DNA from: Mycobacterium colombiense CECT 3035 | GTDB taxonomy: Bacteria > Actinomycetota > Actinomycetes > Mycobacteriales > Mycobacteriaceae | Reading direction: 5' to 3' | DNA length: 64,000 nucleotides | NCBI RefSeq assembly: GCF_002105755.1 | Contig: NZ_CP020821.1 | Span: forward strand, 2,790,001-2,854,000 | Shown: positions 1 through 8,518 of the stretch, piece by piece | Numbering within the stretch: the stretch's first letter is position 1 | Layout: each line of letters starts with the position of its first letter | Position numbers and translations under genes: made by a program | Notes under the pieces: model-generated | Databases searched by the model: none | What the model was told of the DNA's origin: nothing | Seen by the model: only the letters and a program-made list of their open reading frames with translations

Positions 1-391
1 CGGGGTGTTCTGGATCAGGGAGATGCTGCCCATTGGGGAGCTACGCGAAATCCTTTCGGCGGCAGCAGTTTTCGTATGTCCGTCGGTATACGAGCCGTTG
101 GGCATCGTGAATTTGGAGGCGATGGCCTGCTCGACGGCGGTGGTGGCTTCCGACGTCGGCGGCATCCCGGAGGTGGTGGCCGACGGGATGACCGGAACGC
201 TGGTGCATTACGACCCGGACGACGCGCAGGGCTATCAGACCGGATTGGCCGAAGCGGTCAACGAGTTGATCGCCGACCGCGGTAAAGCGCAGCGCTATGG
301 CACGGCGGGGCGCCGGCGCTGCGTCGAAGAGTTCTCCTGGGCCCACGTCGCCGAGCAGACCCTGGAGATCTATCGGAAGGTGTGTGCGTAG
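1..391 (+). CDS. glgA: Glycogen/maltose-1-phosphate synthase GlgA (GlgM), C-terminal part
   Basis: The window opens inside this gene, and about 129 C-terminal residues are present. They form the nucleotide-sugar half of a GT-B glycosyltransferase. The E-x7-E signature reads EPLGIVNLE and is followed by AMACSTAVVASDVGGIPEVV, both typical of GT4/GT5 enzymes. The mycobacterial orthologue (Rv1212c) transfers glucose from ADP-glucose and is reported to make maltose-1-phosphate for the GlgE alpha-glucan route. Its place before a DUF3117 gene, tagA and gpgS matches the Rv1212c neighbourhood. No frame problem is visible in the part present. The identification as this exact family member rests on synteny plus motif. 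Confidence 0.88.
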   Translation, partial: GVFWIREMLPIGELREILSAAAVFVCPSVYEPLGIVNLEAMACSTAVVASDVGGIPEVVADGMTGTLVHYDPDDAQGYQTGLAEAVNELIADRGKAQRYGTAGRRRCVEEFSWAHVAEQTLEIYRKVCA

Positions 392-420
392 CGCCGCCGA
401 CATCCGTTCGGCGGCAAGCC

Positions 421-594
421 CTAGCTGGAGCTCGTGACGCCCTTGAGTTCGTCACCAAGGGCAGCCGCCTCGTCGGGCGTCAGCTCGACGACCAGTCGAC
501 CGCCTCCCTCAAGTGGTACCCGCATCACGATGCCGCGCCCCTCCTTTGTTGCTTCCAGAGGACCGTCTCCGGTCCGGGGCTTCATCGCCGCCAT
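421..594 (-). CDS. DUF3117 small conserved protein (Rv1211-like)
   Basis: A 57-residue actinobacterial protein of unknown function beginning MAAMKPRTGDGPLEATKEGR and ending in an acidic Leu/Ala-rich stretch. The core motif GIVMRVPLEGGGRLVVELTP predicts a small beta-rich fold. I chose the ATG at 594 because an AGGGAG sequence lies about 8 nt upstream. The longer in-frame start at 654 would give 77 residues, close to the 75-residue length I recall for the H37Rv protein. It is convergent with glgA and lies downstream of tagA on the same strand. No catalytic residues can be pointed to. Confidence 0.82.
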   Translation of the reverse strand: MAAMKPRTGDGPLEATKEGRGIVMRVPLEGGGRLVVELTPDEAAALGDELKGVTSSS

Positions 595-760
595 CGAGTG
601 CTCCCTCCAGGTTCGAGCTGGCCCGCCCGTGCGGACCTGGTCGGCACCGAGCATGCCCCGCCAGCGAACTTCAAGCCATGCCCGGCATCGAACTGCCTTG
701 TCACCCCCCCATTGTTCCCTATCCAGGTCATCACTTGTACAAAGACCCACAACTGTGTGC

Positions 761-1342
761 TCAGCGGGCAGCGGCGGGCACCCAGCAACCGCGGATATGG
801 TCATCGACCATGCCGGTCGCCTGCATCAGCGCATAGGCGGTGGTCGGGCCGACGAACCGGAAGCCGCGCCGCTTGAGTTCACGGGCCATGGCCTTCGATT
901 CGTCGGTGGCCGAGGGGATTTCGGACGGGTCGGCCGGCCGGGACCGCGGCGACGGCGCAAACGACCACAGCAGATCCGCCAGGTCCGCCGGAGTTCCCAG
1001 TTCGGCGGCCGCCCGGGCGTTGGCGATCGTCGACTCAATCTTGGCGCGGTTGCGCACGATTCCCTGATCCGCCATCAGCCGCTGCACGTCGGCGTCGGTG
1101 TACTCGGCGACGGCGGCGATGTCGAACCCGGCGAACGCACGCCGGAAATTCTCCCGTTTCCGCAGGATGATCAGCCATGACAGGCCACTTTGAAAGGCTT
1201 CCAGACTCATCCGCTCGAACAACGCGACCCCGTCGCGCACCGGTTGACCCCATTCGCGGTCGTGGTAGTCGCGGTACAGCTCGAAATCGGGTCCCGGTCG
1301 CACGGTCGCCCAGCTGCAGCGAACCAGCTCGTCTTCACTCAC
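761..1342 (-). CDS. tagA: 3-methyladenine DNA glycosylase I (TagA)
   Basis: A 193-residue Tag-family base-excision enzyme that removes 3-methyladenine from alkylated DNA. The zinc ligands of the E. coli enzyme are all present: Cys9 in RCSWA, His27 in YHDREWG, and His182 and Cys186 in the C-terminal HIRGC. Glu48 in LEAFQSGLSW corresponds to the base-recognition glutamate of the family. The length is slightly shorter than typical because the C-terminal tail is short. The start overlaps the stop of the upstream DivIVA-like gene by 4 nt (ATGA), so the two are probably translationally coupled. Equivalent to Rv1210. Confidence 0.93.
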   Translation of the reverse strand: MSEDELVRCSWATVRPGPDFELYRDYHDREWGQPVRDGVALFERMSLEAFQSGLSWLIILRKRENFRRAFAGFDIAAVAEYTDADVQRLMADQGIVRNRAKIESTIANARAAAELGTPADLADLLWSFAPSPRSRPADPSEIPSATDESKAMARELKRRGFRFVGPTTAYALMQATGMVDDHIRGCWVPAAAR

Positions 1343-1686
1343 ACTGAGTCCTGACGATCCTCACCGTCGTCCGGTTCCCCGGGCTCGCCCTCGGCCTCCT
1401 GCCCGGCGTGCACCGCGGCCAGCTGGCCGCGCAGCGCCTCCAGCTCGCGCGCGAGCCGATCCAGCACCCAGTCCACCTCACTGGTCTTGTAACCGCGCAG
1501 GACCTGGGTGAACTTGACGGCGTCGACGTCGGAGCCGGTCACCCCGAACGCGGGCAGCACGGTGGCCGTCGTCCCCCGGGGCAGGGGCGGCAGCTGCTCG
1601 CCGCGACCGAACAACAGGCTGGCCGCGCCGAACAGGACGATCGCCACCAGCACCAGGACCACCAGGTACAGCAACACCAACGCCAC
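1339..1686 (-). CDS. DivIVA-domain membrane protein (Rv1209-like)
   Basis: A 115-residue protein with one N-terminal transmembrane helix (about residues 2-25, Leu/Val-rich). A short linker follows, then a DivIVA-type motif around DAVKFTQVLRGYKTSEVD and a helical, probably coiled-coil segment. The tail is rich in Glu and Asp. DivIVA-type segments bind curved membrane or envelope assemblies in actinobacteria, but the specific role of this protein is not known to me. It lies between gpgS and tagA on the same strand and overlaps tagA by 4 nt, as in H37Rv. Confidence 0.82.
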   Translation of the reverse strand: MALVLLYLVVLVLVAIVLFGAASLLFGRGEQLPPLPRGTTATVLPAFGVTGSDVDAVKFTQVLRGYKTSEVDWVLDRLARELEALRGQLAAVHAGQEAEGEPGEPDDGEDRQDSV

Positions 1687-1745
1687 GTGATCGATACTGC
1701 CCTATGCCACCGACACGGTGACGTTCAGCGTGAGCGCGCCGGGGC

Positions 1746-2762
1746 CTACCGCGGCCTGAGCACCTGCATCGGCGGCCGGTCCTCCAGCGACACCGGCGAG
1801 ATGCGCTGGGTGTAGCCCTGAAAGTCGGAGCCCTCGGGGCCGTCGGCGACGAATTGAGTCAGCCCGACGCCGGAGTCCGGGATGCCGCAGCGCGACAGCA
1901 GGGTCGCGATGACTTGGCGGCTCATCACGCCCAGCTCGGCCAGCGGGCGATTGCGGTGTGCGCGCACCCCCAGGTTGACCTGGGCGATCGCGTCCAGGCC
2001 CAGCCGGTCGAAGGTATCGACCAGCAGGCCGATCTCCACGCCGTAGCCCGGCGCGAACGGCAGCGAGGTCAGCAGCTCCCTGCTGGCCGCGTATTCACCG
2101 CCCAGCGGCTGCACCACGCAGCCCAGCTCCGGACGCAGCGCCGCAAGCAACGGCCGGGCCACCAGCTCGGTGACCCGCCCGCCACCGGTGGCACTGACGT
2201 CGCCCCCGACGTCGCCGACGTCGCTGAGCTCGCTGCCCCGCAACGGCCGGCGGTAGAAGCTTTTGACCAGGTGAATGCCGTCACCGGTGAGCATCGGGCC
2301 GACCAGCCACGGCACGAACATCGGGTGCGGGTCGATCAGGTCGGAGTCGACGAACACCACGATGTCGCCGGTGGTGGCCGCCAGCGAGCGCCACAACGCC
2401 TCGCCCTTGCCGGGCCGGATCGGCACCTCGGGCAGGGCCTGCTCCCGGCTGACGACGCGCGCGCCCGCCGCGACCGCGCGGATCTCGGTGTCGTCGGTGG
2501 AGCCCGAATCCAGCACGATCAGCTCGTCGACCAGCCCATCGACCAGCGGTGCGATGCTCTCGATCACCGACTCGACGGTCTCTTCCTCGTTGAGGGCCGG
2601 CAGCACCACCGAGATGGTCCGCCCGGCCTTCGCGGCCTCCAGTTCGGCGATCGTCCAGGCGGGACGGTTGCGCCGTTCGTTGGCCAGCCACACGTCCCCG
2701 GGCCGCGCGGCGAGCACCCTGTCGTTCGCGAGATCACCGGCGAACAGGTCCGATGCGGTCAT
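1746..2762 (-). CDS. gpgS: Glucosyl-3-phosphoglycerate synthase GpgS
   Basis: A 338-residue GT-A glycosyltransferase of family GT81. It joins glucose from UDP-glucose to 3-phosphoglycerate, the first committed step toward methylglucose lipopolysaccharide. The metal-binding DxD is D139-S140-D141 in VVFVDSDLID. The sugar-nucleotide region is SVVLPALNEEETVESVI near residue 51, with LIVLDSGSTDDT at 81-92. The ATG at 2762 overlaps the folP2 stop by 4 nt, which supports this start over the longer open frame and implies coupled translation with folP2. The M. tuberculosis enzyme is about 14 residues shorter. Confidence 0.93.
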   Translation of the reverse strand: MTASDLFAGDLANDRVLAARPGDVWLANERRNRPAWTIAELEAAKAGRTISVVLPALNEEETVESVIESIAPLVDGLVDELIVLDSGSTDDTEIRAVAAGARVVSREQALPEVPIRPGKGEALWRSLAATTGDIVVFVDSDLIDPHPMFVPWLVGPMLTGDGIHLVKSFYRRPLRGSELSDVGDVGGDVSATGGGRVTELVARPLLAALRPELGCVVQPLGGEYAASRELLTSLPFAPGYGVEIGLLVDTFDRLGLDAIAQVNLGVRAHRNRPLAELGVMSRQVIATLLSRCGIPDSGVGLTQFVADGPEGSDFQGYTQRISPVSLEDRPPMQVLRPR

Positions 2763-3715
2763 GCCAGCCCCCTCACCGTGCGCGCCGGCGGGCGGGTTCC
2801 CTGGATCGAGGCCACCATTTCCAGCACCCGGCGGGTGGCGGCGACCTGGTGCACGCGAAACATGCGCGCACCCGCGGCGGCCGCCAGCGCGGTGGCGGCC
2901 AGCGTTCCCTCGAGCCGCTCGGTCAATTCCACACCCAGAGTCTCCCCGACGAAGTCCTTGTTGCTCAAAGCCATGAGCACGGGCCACCCGGTGTTAACAA
3001 GATCGCCCACGTGGCGCAACAACAGCAGCCCGTGGAAGGTGTTCTTGCCGAAGTCGTGGGTGGGGTCGATCAGCACCCGGTCGCGAGCCACCCCGCAGGC
3101 CACCGCCCGCTCGGCGGCCGTGGTGACCTGGGCGATGACGTCGTCGACCACGCCGCGGGTGGTGGTTCCGTAGTTCACCCGGAACGGGCGCGTGCGCGGC
3201 AGCGCGTTGCCGGTGTGCGAACACACCAGGCCCGCCCCGAACTCGGCGGCCACCTCCGGGAGCGCCGGGTCGATGCCGCCCCAGGTGTCGTTGATCAGGT
3301 CCGCGCCGGCCGCGCAGGCCACCTTGGCGACCTCGCAGCGCCAGGTATCGGCGCTGATCAGCTGGTCGGGGTAGGCGTCGCGGAGCCATTCGATGAACGG
3401 CACCAGCCGGGCGATCTCGGTGTCGGCATCGACCTCCTGACCGGGGCCGGCCTTGACGCCGCCGACGTCGATGACGTCGGCGCCGTCGGCGACGGCCTGA
3501 TGCACCGCGGCGCGGGCGGCCTCGTCGCCGAAGGTCGCACCCTTGTCGTAGAACGAGTCCGGGGTGCGGTTGATGATCGCCATGATCAGCGCACGATCGC
3601 CGGCGACCGGGCGGCCGCACAGCATCGATCGGCCGGCGCTTGCCGGCGGTGTCGATTGGCCGGCCGAGGCCGGCGGTGTCGATTGGCCGGCCGAGGCCGG
3701 CGGTGTCGAATGCAC
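2759..3715 (-). CDS. folP2: Dihydropteroate synthase homologue FolP2
   Basis: A 318-residue TIM-barrel protein of the pterin-binding family. LIMAIINRTPDSFYDKG near residue 44 and DVIDVGGVKAGPG match DHPS substrate loops. The mycobacterial FolP2 paralogue is reported to lack measurable dihydropteroate synthase activity, and its coupling to gpgS suggests another role. The first 30 residues are three near-perfect 9-residue repeats (STPPASAGQ) encoded by a 27-nt tandem repeat. The GTG at 3715 gives the length known from H37Rv. An in-frame ATG at 3625 would instead leave the repeats in the leader. Neither start has a convincing Shine-Dalgarno, so the N-terminus is uncertain. Confidence 0.88.
   Translation of the reverse strand: MHSTPPASAGQSTPPASAGQSTPPASAGRSMLCGRPVAGDRALIMAIINRTPDSFYDKGATFGDEAARAAVHQAVADGADVIDVGGVKAGPGQEVDADTEIARLVPFIEWLRDAYPDQLISADTWRCEVAKVACAAGADLINDTWGGIDPALPEVAAEFGAGLVCSHTGNALPRTRPFRVNYGTTTRGVVDDVIAQVTTAAERAVACGVARDRVLIDPTHDFGKNTFHGLLLLRHVGDLVNTGWPVLMALSNKDFVGETLGVELTERLEGTLAATALAAAAGARMFRVHQVAATRRVLEMVASIQGTRPPARTVRGLA
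3625..3705. repeat. Three tandem 27-bp repeats at the folP2 5' end
   Basis: Three consecutive 27-bp units lie at 3625-3651, 3652-3678 and 3679-3705. Units 2 and 3 are identical, and unit 1 differs at a few positions. Each unit holds an internal GGCCGGCC-type palindrome. Translated on the minus strand they give three copies of a Pro/Ala/Ser nonapeptide. There are no unique spacers, so this is not a CRISPR array. Confidence 0.9.
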
Positions 3716-3790
3716 ACGTACATGGTGCCCGGTCGCCGCCGCGCGTGCGGCCCGGGGACCGCAGAGGGCGGGCTGCGCACGCCGCCCGAG

Positions 3791-3845
3791 TGTGCGGCGA
3801 GCCGCACAGCGGGCGCCGAGTGTGCGGCCTGCCGCGCACTCGGCG
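3791..3845. repeat. Pair of adjacent hairpins between fadD6 and folP2
   Basis: Hairpin 1 has 8-bp perfect arms (3791-3798 and 3801-3808) around a 2-nt loop. Hairpin 2 has 15-nt arms (3814-3828 and 3831-3845) with one mismatch (A-to-G, a G-U wobble in RNA) and a 2-nt loop. Both arms carry GTGTGCGGC-like cores. They sit in the 171-bp gap after the fadD6 stop side and before the folP2 start. They could act as a transcription barrier or be members of a dispersed mycobacterial intergenic repeat. No U-tract follows. Confidence 0.7.
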
Positions 3846-3886
3846 TAAGGGAGAACGGGTGAGCGTCAGCCCAGGGGTTGCGCTCC

Positions 3887-5665
3887 CTAGGGGCGTTTGC
3901 CCTCGGCCACCTCGTCGGGGTACTCGTCATAGAAGGGCACGTAGCCCTCGTCGCGCCCGACCAGCACGTACAGCGGGTCCTCCACGTCCGAGCCGTAGGC
4001 CTGCTCGCGCAGCTCCACCTTGCGGCTCTTGAAGGTCGTCGTCTGCTCGATGGAGTCCACCACCCGCACAAACAACGGCAGCGCATAGCCGGGCAACTGG
4101 TCGTACACGGAGCGGGCCAGCGACTGCCCGTCGAACTCGGCGCCGCCGCGCAGCTTGACCGCGGCCATCCCGGCGCGGCCGCCGGTGCGCGGCACCTCGA
4201 CCCCGAACACCGTGCAGTCCTCGACGGAGTCGTCGGACGCCAGCGCCGCCTCGACCTGCGTGGTGGCCACGTTCTCGCCCTTCCACCGGAAGGTGTCCCC
4301 GAGCCGGTCGACGAACGCGGCATGTCCCATGCCCTGCGGGCTCATCACGTCGCCGGTGTTGAACCAGCAGTCGCCCTCGCGAAAGGCGTTGCGCACCAAC
4401 TTCTTTTCGCTCGACTCCTTGTCGGTGTAGCCGTCGAACGGCTGCAGCCGGTTGACCGGGCTGAGCAACAGACCGGGCTCGCCCGCCGGTACCCGGCGGA
4501 CCCGTCCGTTGTCGTCACGCAGCGGGGCGCCGGTGTCGGGGTCGTACTCGACGTAGGCCAGCGGCATCGGGAAGACGCCGGTGGAGCGCGGCACGTTGAA
4601 GACATTGATGAACGCGGCGTTGCCCTCACTGGACGCGTAGAACTCGCAGACGCGGGCGATGCCGAATCGCTTGGTGAACTCGTCCCAGATCTCCGGGCGC
4701 AGCCCGTTGCCGGCGATCAGCCGCACCTTGTGCGCGCGGTCGGTCGGCTTGGCCGGCTGGTTGAGCAGGTAGCGGCACACCTCGCCGATATAGATGAACG
4801 CGGTGGCATCGTTGGCGATCACCTCGTCCCAGAACTTCGACGCCGAGAACGACTTGCCCAGCGCCAGCGTCGCCCCGGAGTTGATCACCGACGACAGCGC
4901 CACCGTCAGCGCGTTGTTGTGGTACAGCGGCAGGCAACAGTAGAGCGTGTCAGAGCTTTTGAGCCGCAACCCGATCCCGCCGAACGCCGCGAGCGCCTTG
5001 AGCCACCGCAGGTGCGTCATGACGCTGGCCTTCGGGAAGCCCGTTGTGCCCGAGGTGAAGATGTAGAACGCGGTGTCCCTGGCGTGGACCGCCGACGCGG
5101 AGGCGGGGTTGGTGGCCGGCGCGCTCACCGCGAACCGCTCCAGGTCCTCGACGGTCAGCGTCTCGGTGCTGCCCGATCCGCCGCACTCGGCCACGGCACT
5201 GACCAGATCGGTTTCGGCGATGAGCACCTTGGCGTCCAGCAGGCCGAGGCTGTGCGCCAGCACCTCGCCGCGCTGGTGGTAGTTGAGCATGCCGGCGACC
5301 GCACCGCACTTGACCGCGGCCAGCATGGCCAGCACGGTGTTGGGCGAGTTGCGCAGCATGATGGCGACGACGTCGCCCTGGCCGACGCCGCGCGCGGCCA
5401 ACACGGCGGCGTACCGGTTCGCGGCGGCATTGGCGTCGCGGTAGGTCAGTTGCTGATCGCCCATGCGCAGGAAGACCCGGTCGCCGTAGCGGGCGGCCCG
5501 CTCCTGGAAGACCGTGCCGATGGATTTCTTGGAGCCCGGCTGGGCCAGCAGCCCGGTCATCGCGCCGCGCACGATCACCGGCAGGTCGGCCAGCACGGCC
5601 GGCGCCCGAAATGCGATGTCGGTCAGTTTGACCGCCGTGCGCGCTCCCCCGTCACGATCGGACAC
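3887..5665 (-). CDS. fadD6: Fatty-acid-CoA ligase FadD6 (very-long-chain/FATP type)
   Basis: A 592-residue member of the ANL adenylating superfamily that activates long-chain fatty acids to acyl-CoA, probably at the inner membrane face. The AMP-binding P-loop is TSGTTGFPK at residues 204-212. The later motifs WFNTGDVM and DRLGDTFRWKGENVATTQVE mark the hinge and C-terminal lid, and the FRWKGENV form is typical of the FATP/bubblegum-like branch. The GTG at 5665 is preceded by GAGGGG at good spacing and gives nearly the Rv1206 length (597). The gene is monocistronic here, separated from folP2 by a hairpin-rich gap. Confidence 0.92.
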   Translation of the reverse strand: MSDRDGGARTAVKLTDIAFRAPAVLADLPVIVRGAMTGLLAQPGSKKSIGTVFQERAARYGDRVFLRMGDQQLTYRDANAAANRYAAVLAARGVGQGDVVAIMLRNSPNTVLAMLAAVKCGAVAGMLNYHQRGEVLAHSLGLLDAKVLIAETDLVSAVAECGGSGSTETLTVEDLERFAVSAPATNPASASAVHARDTAFYIFTSGTTGFPKASVMTHLRWLKALAAFGGIGLRLKSSDTLYCCLPLYHNNALTVALSSVINSGATLALGKSFSASKFWDEVIANDATAFIYIGEVCRYLLNQPAKPTDRAHKVRLIAGNGLRPEIWDEFTKRFGIARVCEFYASSEGNAAFINVFNVPRSTGVFPMPLAYVEYDPDTGAPLRDDNGRVRRVPAGEPGLLLSPVNRLQPFDGYTDKESSEKKLVRNAFREGDCWFNTGDVMSPQGMGHAAFVDRLGDTFRWKGENVATTQVEAALASDDSVEDCTVFGVEVPRTGGRAGMAAVKLRGGAEFDGQSLARSVYDQLPGYALPLFVRVVDSIEQTTTFKSRKVELREQAYGSDVEDPLYVLVGRDEGYVPFYDEYPDEVAEGKRP

Positions 5666-5739
5666 GTGATCCCCTCGATTCGTTTCCAATGTCAAGCTCG
5701 GCGGACAGCCTAGTAGGGGTGGCAAACCCGTCGGCGGGC

Positions 5740-6303
5740 TCAGGCGGGTGCGCACGCCTCCAGGGCCGCGCTCACCTTGTCGACCAGCACCAACCGGTCC
5801 ATCGCCACCTGGGAGACGTAACCGCTGTCCAGCAATCCGCACAACCAGGTCCACAGCCCTTCGTAGTGACCGAAGGGGTCCAGCAACACGATTGGTTTGT
5901 CGTGCAGACCGAGAAAGGCCGTCGTCCATGCGTCAAGCAACTCGTCGAGGGTGCCGAGGCCACCCGGCAGCACGACGAACGCGTCGGCCCGGTCTTCCAT
6001 GAGCTGCTTGCGCTCGTGCATGGTGTCGCTGACGATCAGCTCGTCGGCGTCCGCGTCGGCGATCTCGCGGCGCATCAGGATCTTCGGGATGACGCCGACG
6101 GTCCGCCCACCGCGGGCGCGCGCCGCGCTCGCCACCGCCCCCATCGCCGACACCCGGCCGCCACCCCACACCAGCGTCCAGCCCCGCTCGGCGATCGCCT
6201 CGCCGAGTTCCGCAGCGACTCCGAGCAATTCGGGATGCTCCGGGCCGGATGCGCAATACACACACACCGACCACCCGCTGGACGAATCGCGTCGGTCGGG
6301 CAT
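5740..6303 (-). CDS. LOG-family cytokinin riboside 5'-monophosphate phosphoribohydrolase
   Basis: A 187-residue Rossmann-fold protein of the Lonely Guy family (Rv1205-like). It releases free cytokinin-type adenines from their nucleoside monophosphates. The nucleotide site shows the family signature PGGLGTLDE at residues 113-121, and MHERK at 95-99 carries the conserved arginine-lysine pair. The M. tuberculosis protein is known to be a Pup-proteasome substrate whose build-up raises aldehydes toxic under nitric oxide. The ATG at 6303 has no Shine-Dalgarno but is preceded by a TANNNT box 8 nt away, consistent with a leaderless message. It is divergent from the ATPase gene. Confidence 0.92.
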   Translation of the reverse strand: MPDRRDSSSGWSVCVYCASGPEHPELLGVAAELGEAIAERGWTLVWGGGRVSAMGAVASAARARGGRTVGVIPKILMRREIADADADELIVSDTMHERKQLMEDRADAFVVLPGGLGTLDELLDAWTTAFLGLHDKPIVLLDPFGHYEGLWTWLCGLLDSGYVSQVAMDRLVLVDKVSAALEACAPA

Positions 6304-6311
6304 ATCCGCCA

Positions 6312-6317
6312 AAGGTA
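6312..6317 (-). promoter_or_regulatory. Putative -10 box, leaderless LOG gene
   Basis: TACCTT on the minus strand, 8 nt before the ATG at 6303. This spacing puts the expected transcription start at or beside the A of the start codon. No clear -35 is visible. Confidence 0.45.
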
Positions 6318-6379
6318 GACCAACCGCATACGGCCCGTCATATCTGGGGCTTTCGCCCTGCCGCCCCGCCCACGCACCA

Positions 6380-6385
6380 TAAAAT
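6380..6385 (+). promoter_or_regulatory. Putative -10 box, leaderless ATPase gene
   Basis: TAAAAT ending 6 nt before the GTG at 6392, in a locally AT-rich spot. The predicted transcription start falls on the G of the start codon. There is no Shine-Dalgarno. Confidence 0.5.
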
Positions 6386-6391
6386 TCGGCA

Positions 6392-8518
6392 GTGCCGATT
6401 CGATGGAACGTCCCCCACCATGCGACGGCCTCAGAGCGGTTGGATGCGGCGTTGGCCGACGGCGCGCGGGGGGCGGTGGTGCTGGGACCCGACGGCGTCG
6501 GCAAATCCACCCTGGCCCGGACGGCCGCCGAGCGGTTCGCCGGCCGGCACCCGGACACGCTCGTCCGCTGGGTTACCGGCACCCCGACCGAACGCGCCGT
6601 CCCGTTCGGGGCGTTCAGCCATCTGGTGGAGATCGCCGACCTCGGCAAGCCGGCCGCGCTGCTGCGGGCCGCCCGGGCGTCGCTGGGCGGCGACGACCTG
6701 CTGCTGATCGTCGACGATGCCCAACACCTGGACGTGCTGTCGGCCACGCTGGTCTACCAGCTGGCGCGGGACGGCGCGGGCCGGCTCATCGTCACCGCGC
6801 AAGCCGACCGCTGCCCCGAGGCGATCGCGGCGCTGTGGAGCGACGGGCTGCTCACCCGGATCGACATCGAGCCGCCCGGCGAGGCGACCGCACCGGCGGA
6901 GATCAACACGTTCCTCACCGAGCTCCCGGCGGCGGCGCGATCGGTGCTGGAGTATCTCGCCGTCGCGGAGCCGCTCTCGGTCGCCGATCTGACCGCGCTC
7001 GCCGGCGATGGCGCGGTGACCGACGCGGTGAGGTGGGGTGCCGCCGAGACCCGGACGCGCGGCGGGTCGTCGGACGACCCGGTGGTCTATAGCGCCCATC
7101 CGTTGTTCGCCGAGCGGACGCGGGCCGCGCTGGACCCCGAAGACGCCCGGCAACGACGCACCGACCTGGTCACGCTGTTGTCGCAGCGGCCGTCCGAGCA
7201 CCTCAGTGACCGGTTGCGGATAGTGTCGCTGGCGCTGGACAGCGACACTCCCCCGCGGGTCCCCGACGTCGTCGCCGCCGCGCAGCAGGCGCTGCGGCTC
7301 GGCGACCTGGCGCTGGGCGAACGGCTGGCCCGCTCGGCGCTGCAGCGGTCCGGCGGGTTGGCGGCCCGGCTCGCGCTGGCGCACGCCCTGGCCTGGCAGG
7401 GCCGCGGCCGGGAGGCCGATTCGGTGTTGGCCGACGTCGACCCCAGCGCGTTGACCGAAGCGGCGTTGATGGACTGGGCACTGCTGCGGGCGGCCAACCA
7501 GTTCTGGATGCTCAGCGAACCCGAGCGCGCCACCGCCTTCCTGCGGACCGTGCGCAACCGGGTCGCCGATACCGGGCCGCGGACCACCCTGGACGCGCTC
7601 AGCGCGACCTTCGCGATGAACGCGGGCAACGTCGGGCACGCCGTGAAGGTCACCGCCGACGTCCTCGCGTCGCCGGCGGCCGACGACCAGGCGGTGGCCT
7701 GGGCGGCCAGTGCCGGGGCCTTGTGCGCGGCGCGCGAGGGCCGATTCGAGGACGTCGAGCCGCTGGCGCAGCGCGCCCTGGCCGCCGAACATCCCGGGCT
7801 GCTGCGCTTCACCATCGGGCTGGGTCAGACCACCGCGCGGTTGATGACCGGCCACCCCGACGAAGCGCGGCGGCTCGCTCAGCAGTTCACCGACTTCGCC
7901 GAACTGCAGCAGCCGGGCCGCGCCATCGGCGAGGTGCTGCTGGCGCACGTGCTGATTTCGAAGGGTGAATTCGCTTCTGCAGCAGAACTATTGGGTCCGG
8001 CCGCCGCCACCCTGGAGCGCACCGGTTACTCCTGGGGGCCGCTGTCGCTGACGCTGCTGGCCACCGCCCAGGCCCAGCAGGGCGACACCGCCGCCGCGGC
8101 AAAGGCGTTGAGCAGGGCCGAATCCCGGCACGGCACCAAGTCGGCGCTGTTCGCGCCCGAGCTCGGCGTGGCGCGGGCGTGGCGGCTGGCCTTGGTGCGC
8201 GACACGCACGGCGCGGTGGCCGCCGCGCGCGACGCCGCCCGGATGGCCGAACGCGGCGGCCAGCGGGGCGTGGCGGTGCGCGTCTGGCACGAGTCCGTGC
8301 GGCTCGGTGACACCCGGGCCGCCGATCCGCTGGCCCGGCTTTGCGACGAGATCGACTGCGTCGCGGGAAGAATCGCGCTCGCCCACGCCCGCGCGCTGGC
8401 CGCCGGCGATGACGCGGGCCTGCGGGCGGTGTCGGACGAGCTCACCTCGATCGGCATGCACGCCGCCGCCGCGGATGCCGCCGCGCAGGCGCAGCGCTGT
8501 GGGGCCGGGACGGCTTAG
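6392..8518 (+). CDS. Large P-loop ATPase with helical repeats (Rv1204c-like)
   Basis: A 708-residue protein with an N-terminal AAA/STAND-type ATPase module. Walker A is GPDGVGKST at residues 32-40 and Walker B is LLLIVDDAQ near residues 103-111. The remaining 450 or so residues are Ala/Leu-rich helical hairpins resembling TPR/MalT-type repeats. Unlike LuxR/LAL regulators of similar layout, the C-terminus ends in an Ala-rich helix and shows no helix-turn-helix, so DNA binding is not supported. It may be a signalling ATPase that acts through protein partners. The TAG stop overlaps the dapE TAA by 3 nt in convergent orientation. The H37Rv counterpart is shorter as I recall it. Confidence 0.78.
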   Translation: MPIRWNVPHHATASERLDAALADGARGAVVLGPDGVGKSTLARTAAERFAGRHPDTLVRWVTGTPTERAVPFGAFSHLVEIADLGKPAALLRAARASLGGDDLLLIVDDAQHLDVLSATLVYQLARDGAGRLIVTAQADRCPEAIAALWSDGLLTRIDIEPPGEATAPAEINTFLTELPAAARSVLEYLAVAEPLSVADLTALAGDGAVTDAVRWGAAETRTRGGSSDDPVVYSAHPLFAERTRAALDPEDARQRRTDLVTLLSQRPSEHLSDRLRIVSLALDSDTPPRVPDVVAAAQQALRLGDLALGERLARSALQRSGGLAARLALAHALAWQGRGREADSVLADVDPSALTEAALMDWALLRAANQFWMLSEPERATAFLRTVRNRVADTGPRTTLDALSATFAMNAGNVGHAVKVTADVLASPAADDQAVAWAASAGALCAAREGRFEDVEPLAQRALAAEHPGLLRFTIGLGQTTARLMTGHPDEARRLAQQFTDFAELQQPGRAIGEVLLAHVLISKGEFASAAELLGPAAATLERTGYSWGPLSLTLLATAQAQQGDTAAAAKALSRAESRHGTKSALFAPELGVARAWRLALVRDTHGAVAAARDAARMAERGGQRGVAVRVWHESVRLGDTRAADPLARLCDEIDCVAGRIALAHARALAAGDDAGLRAVSDELTSIGMHAAAADAAAQAQRCGAGTA

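Noticed and set aside
3625..3705. Possible mini-CRISPR
   Set aside because: The units are contiguous with no unique spacers and no cas genes nearby. They are ordinary tandem repeats.
3878..5713. A 611-codon plus-strand frame
   Set aside because: Opposite fadD6, with composition typical of a shadow. The minus strand has all FadD motifs.
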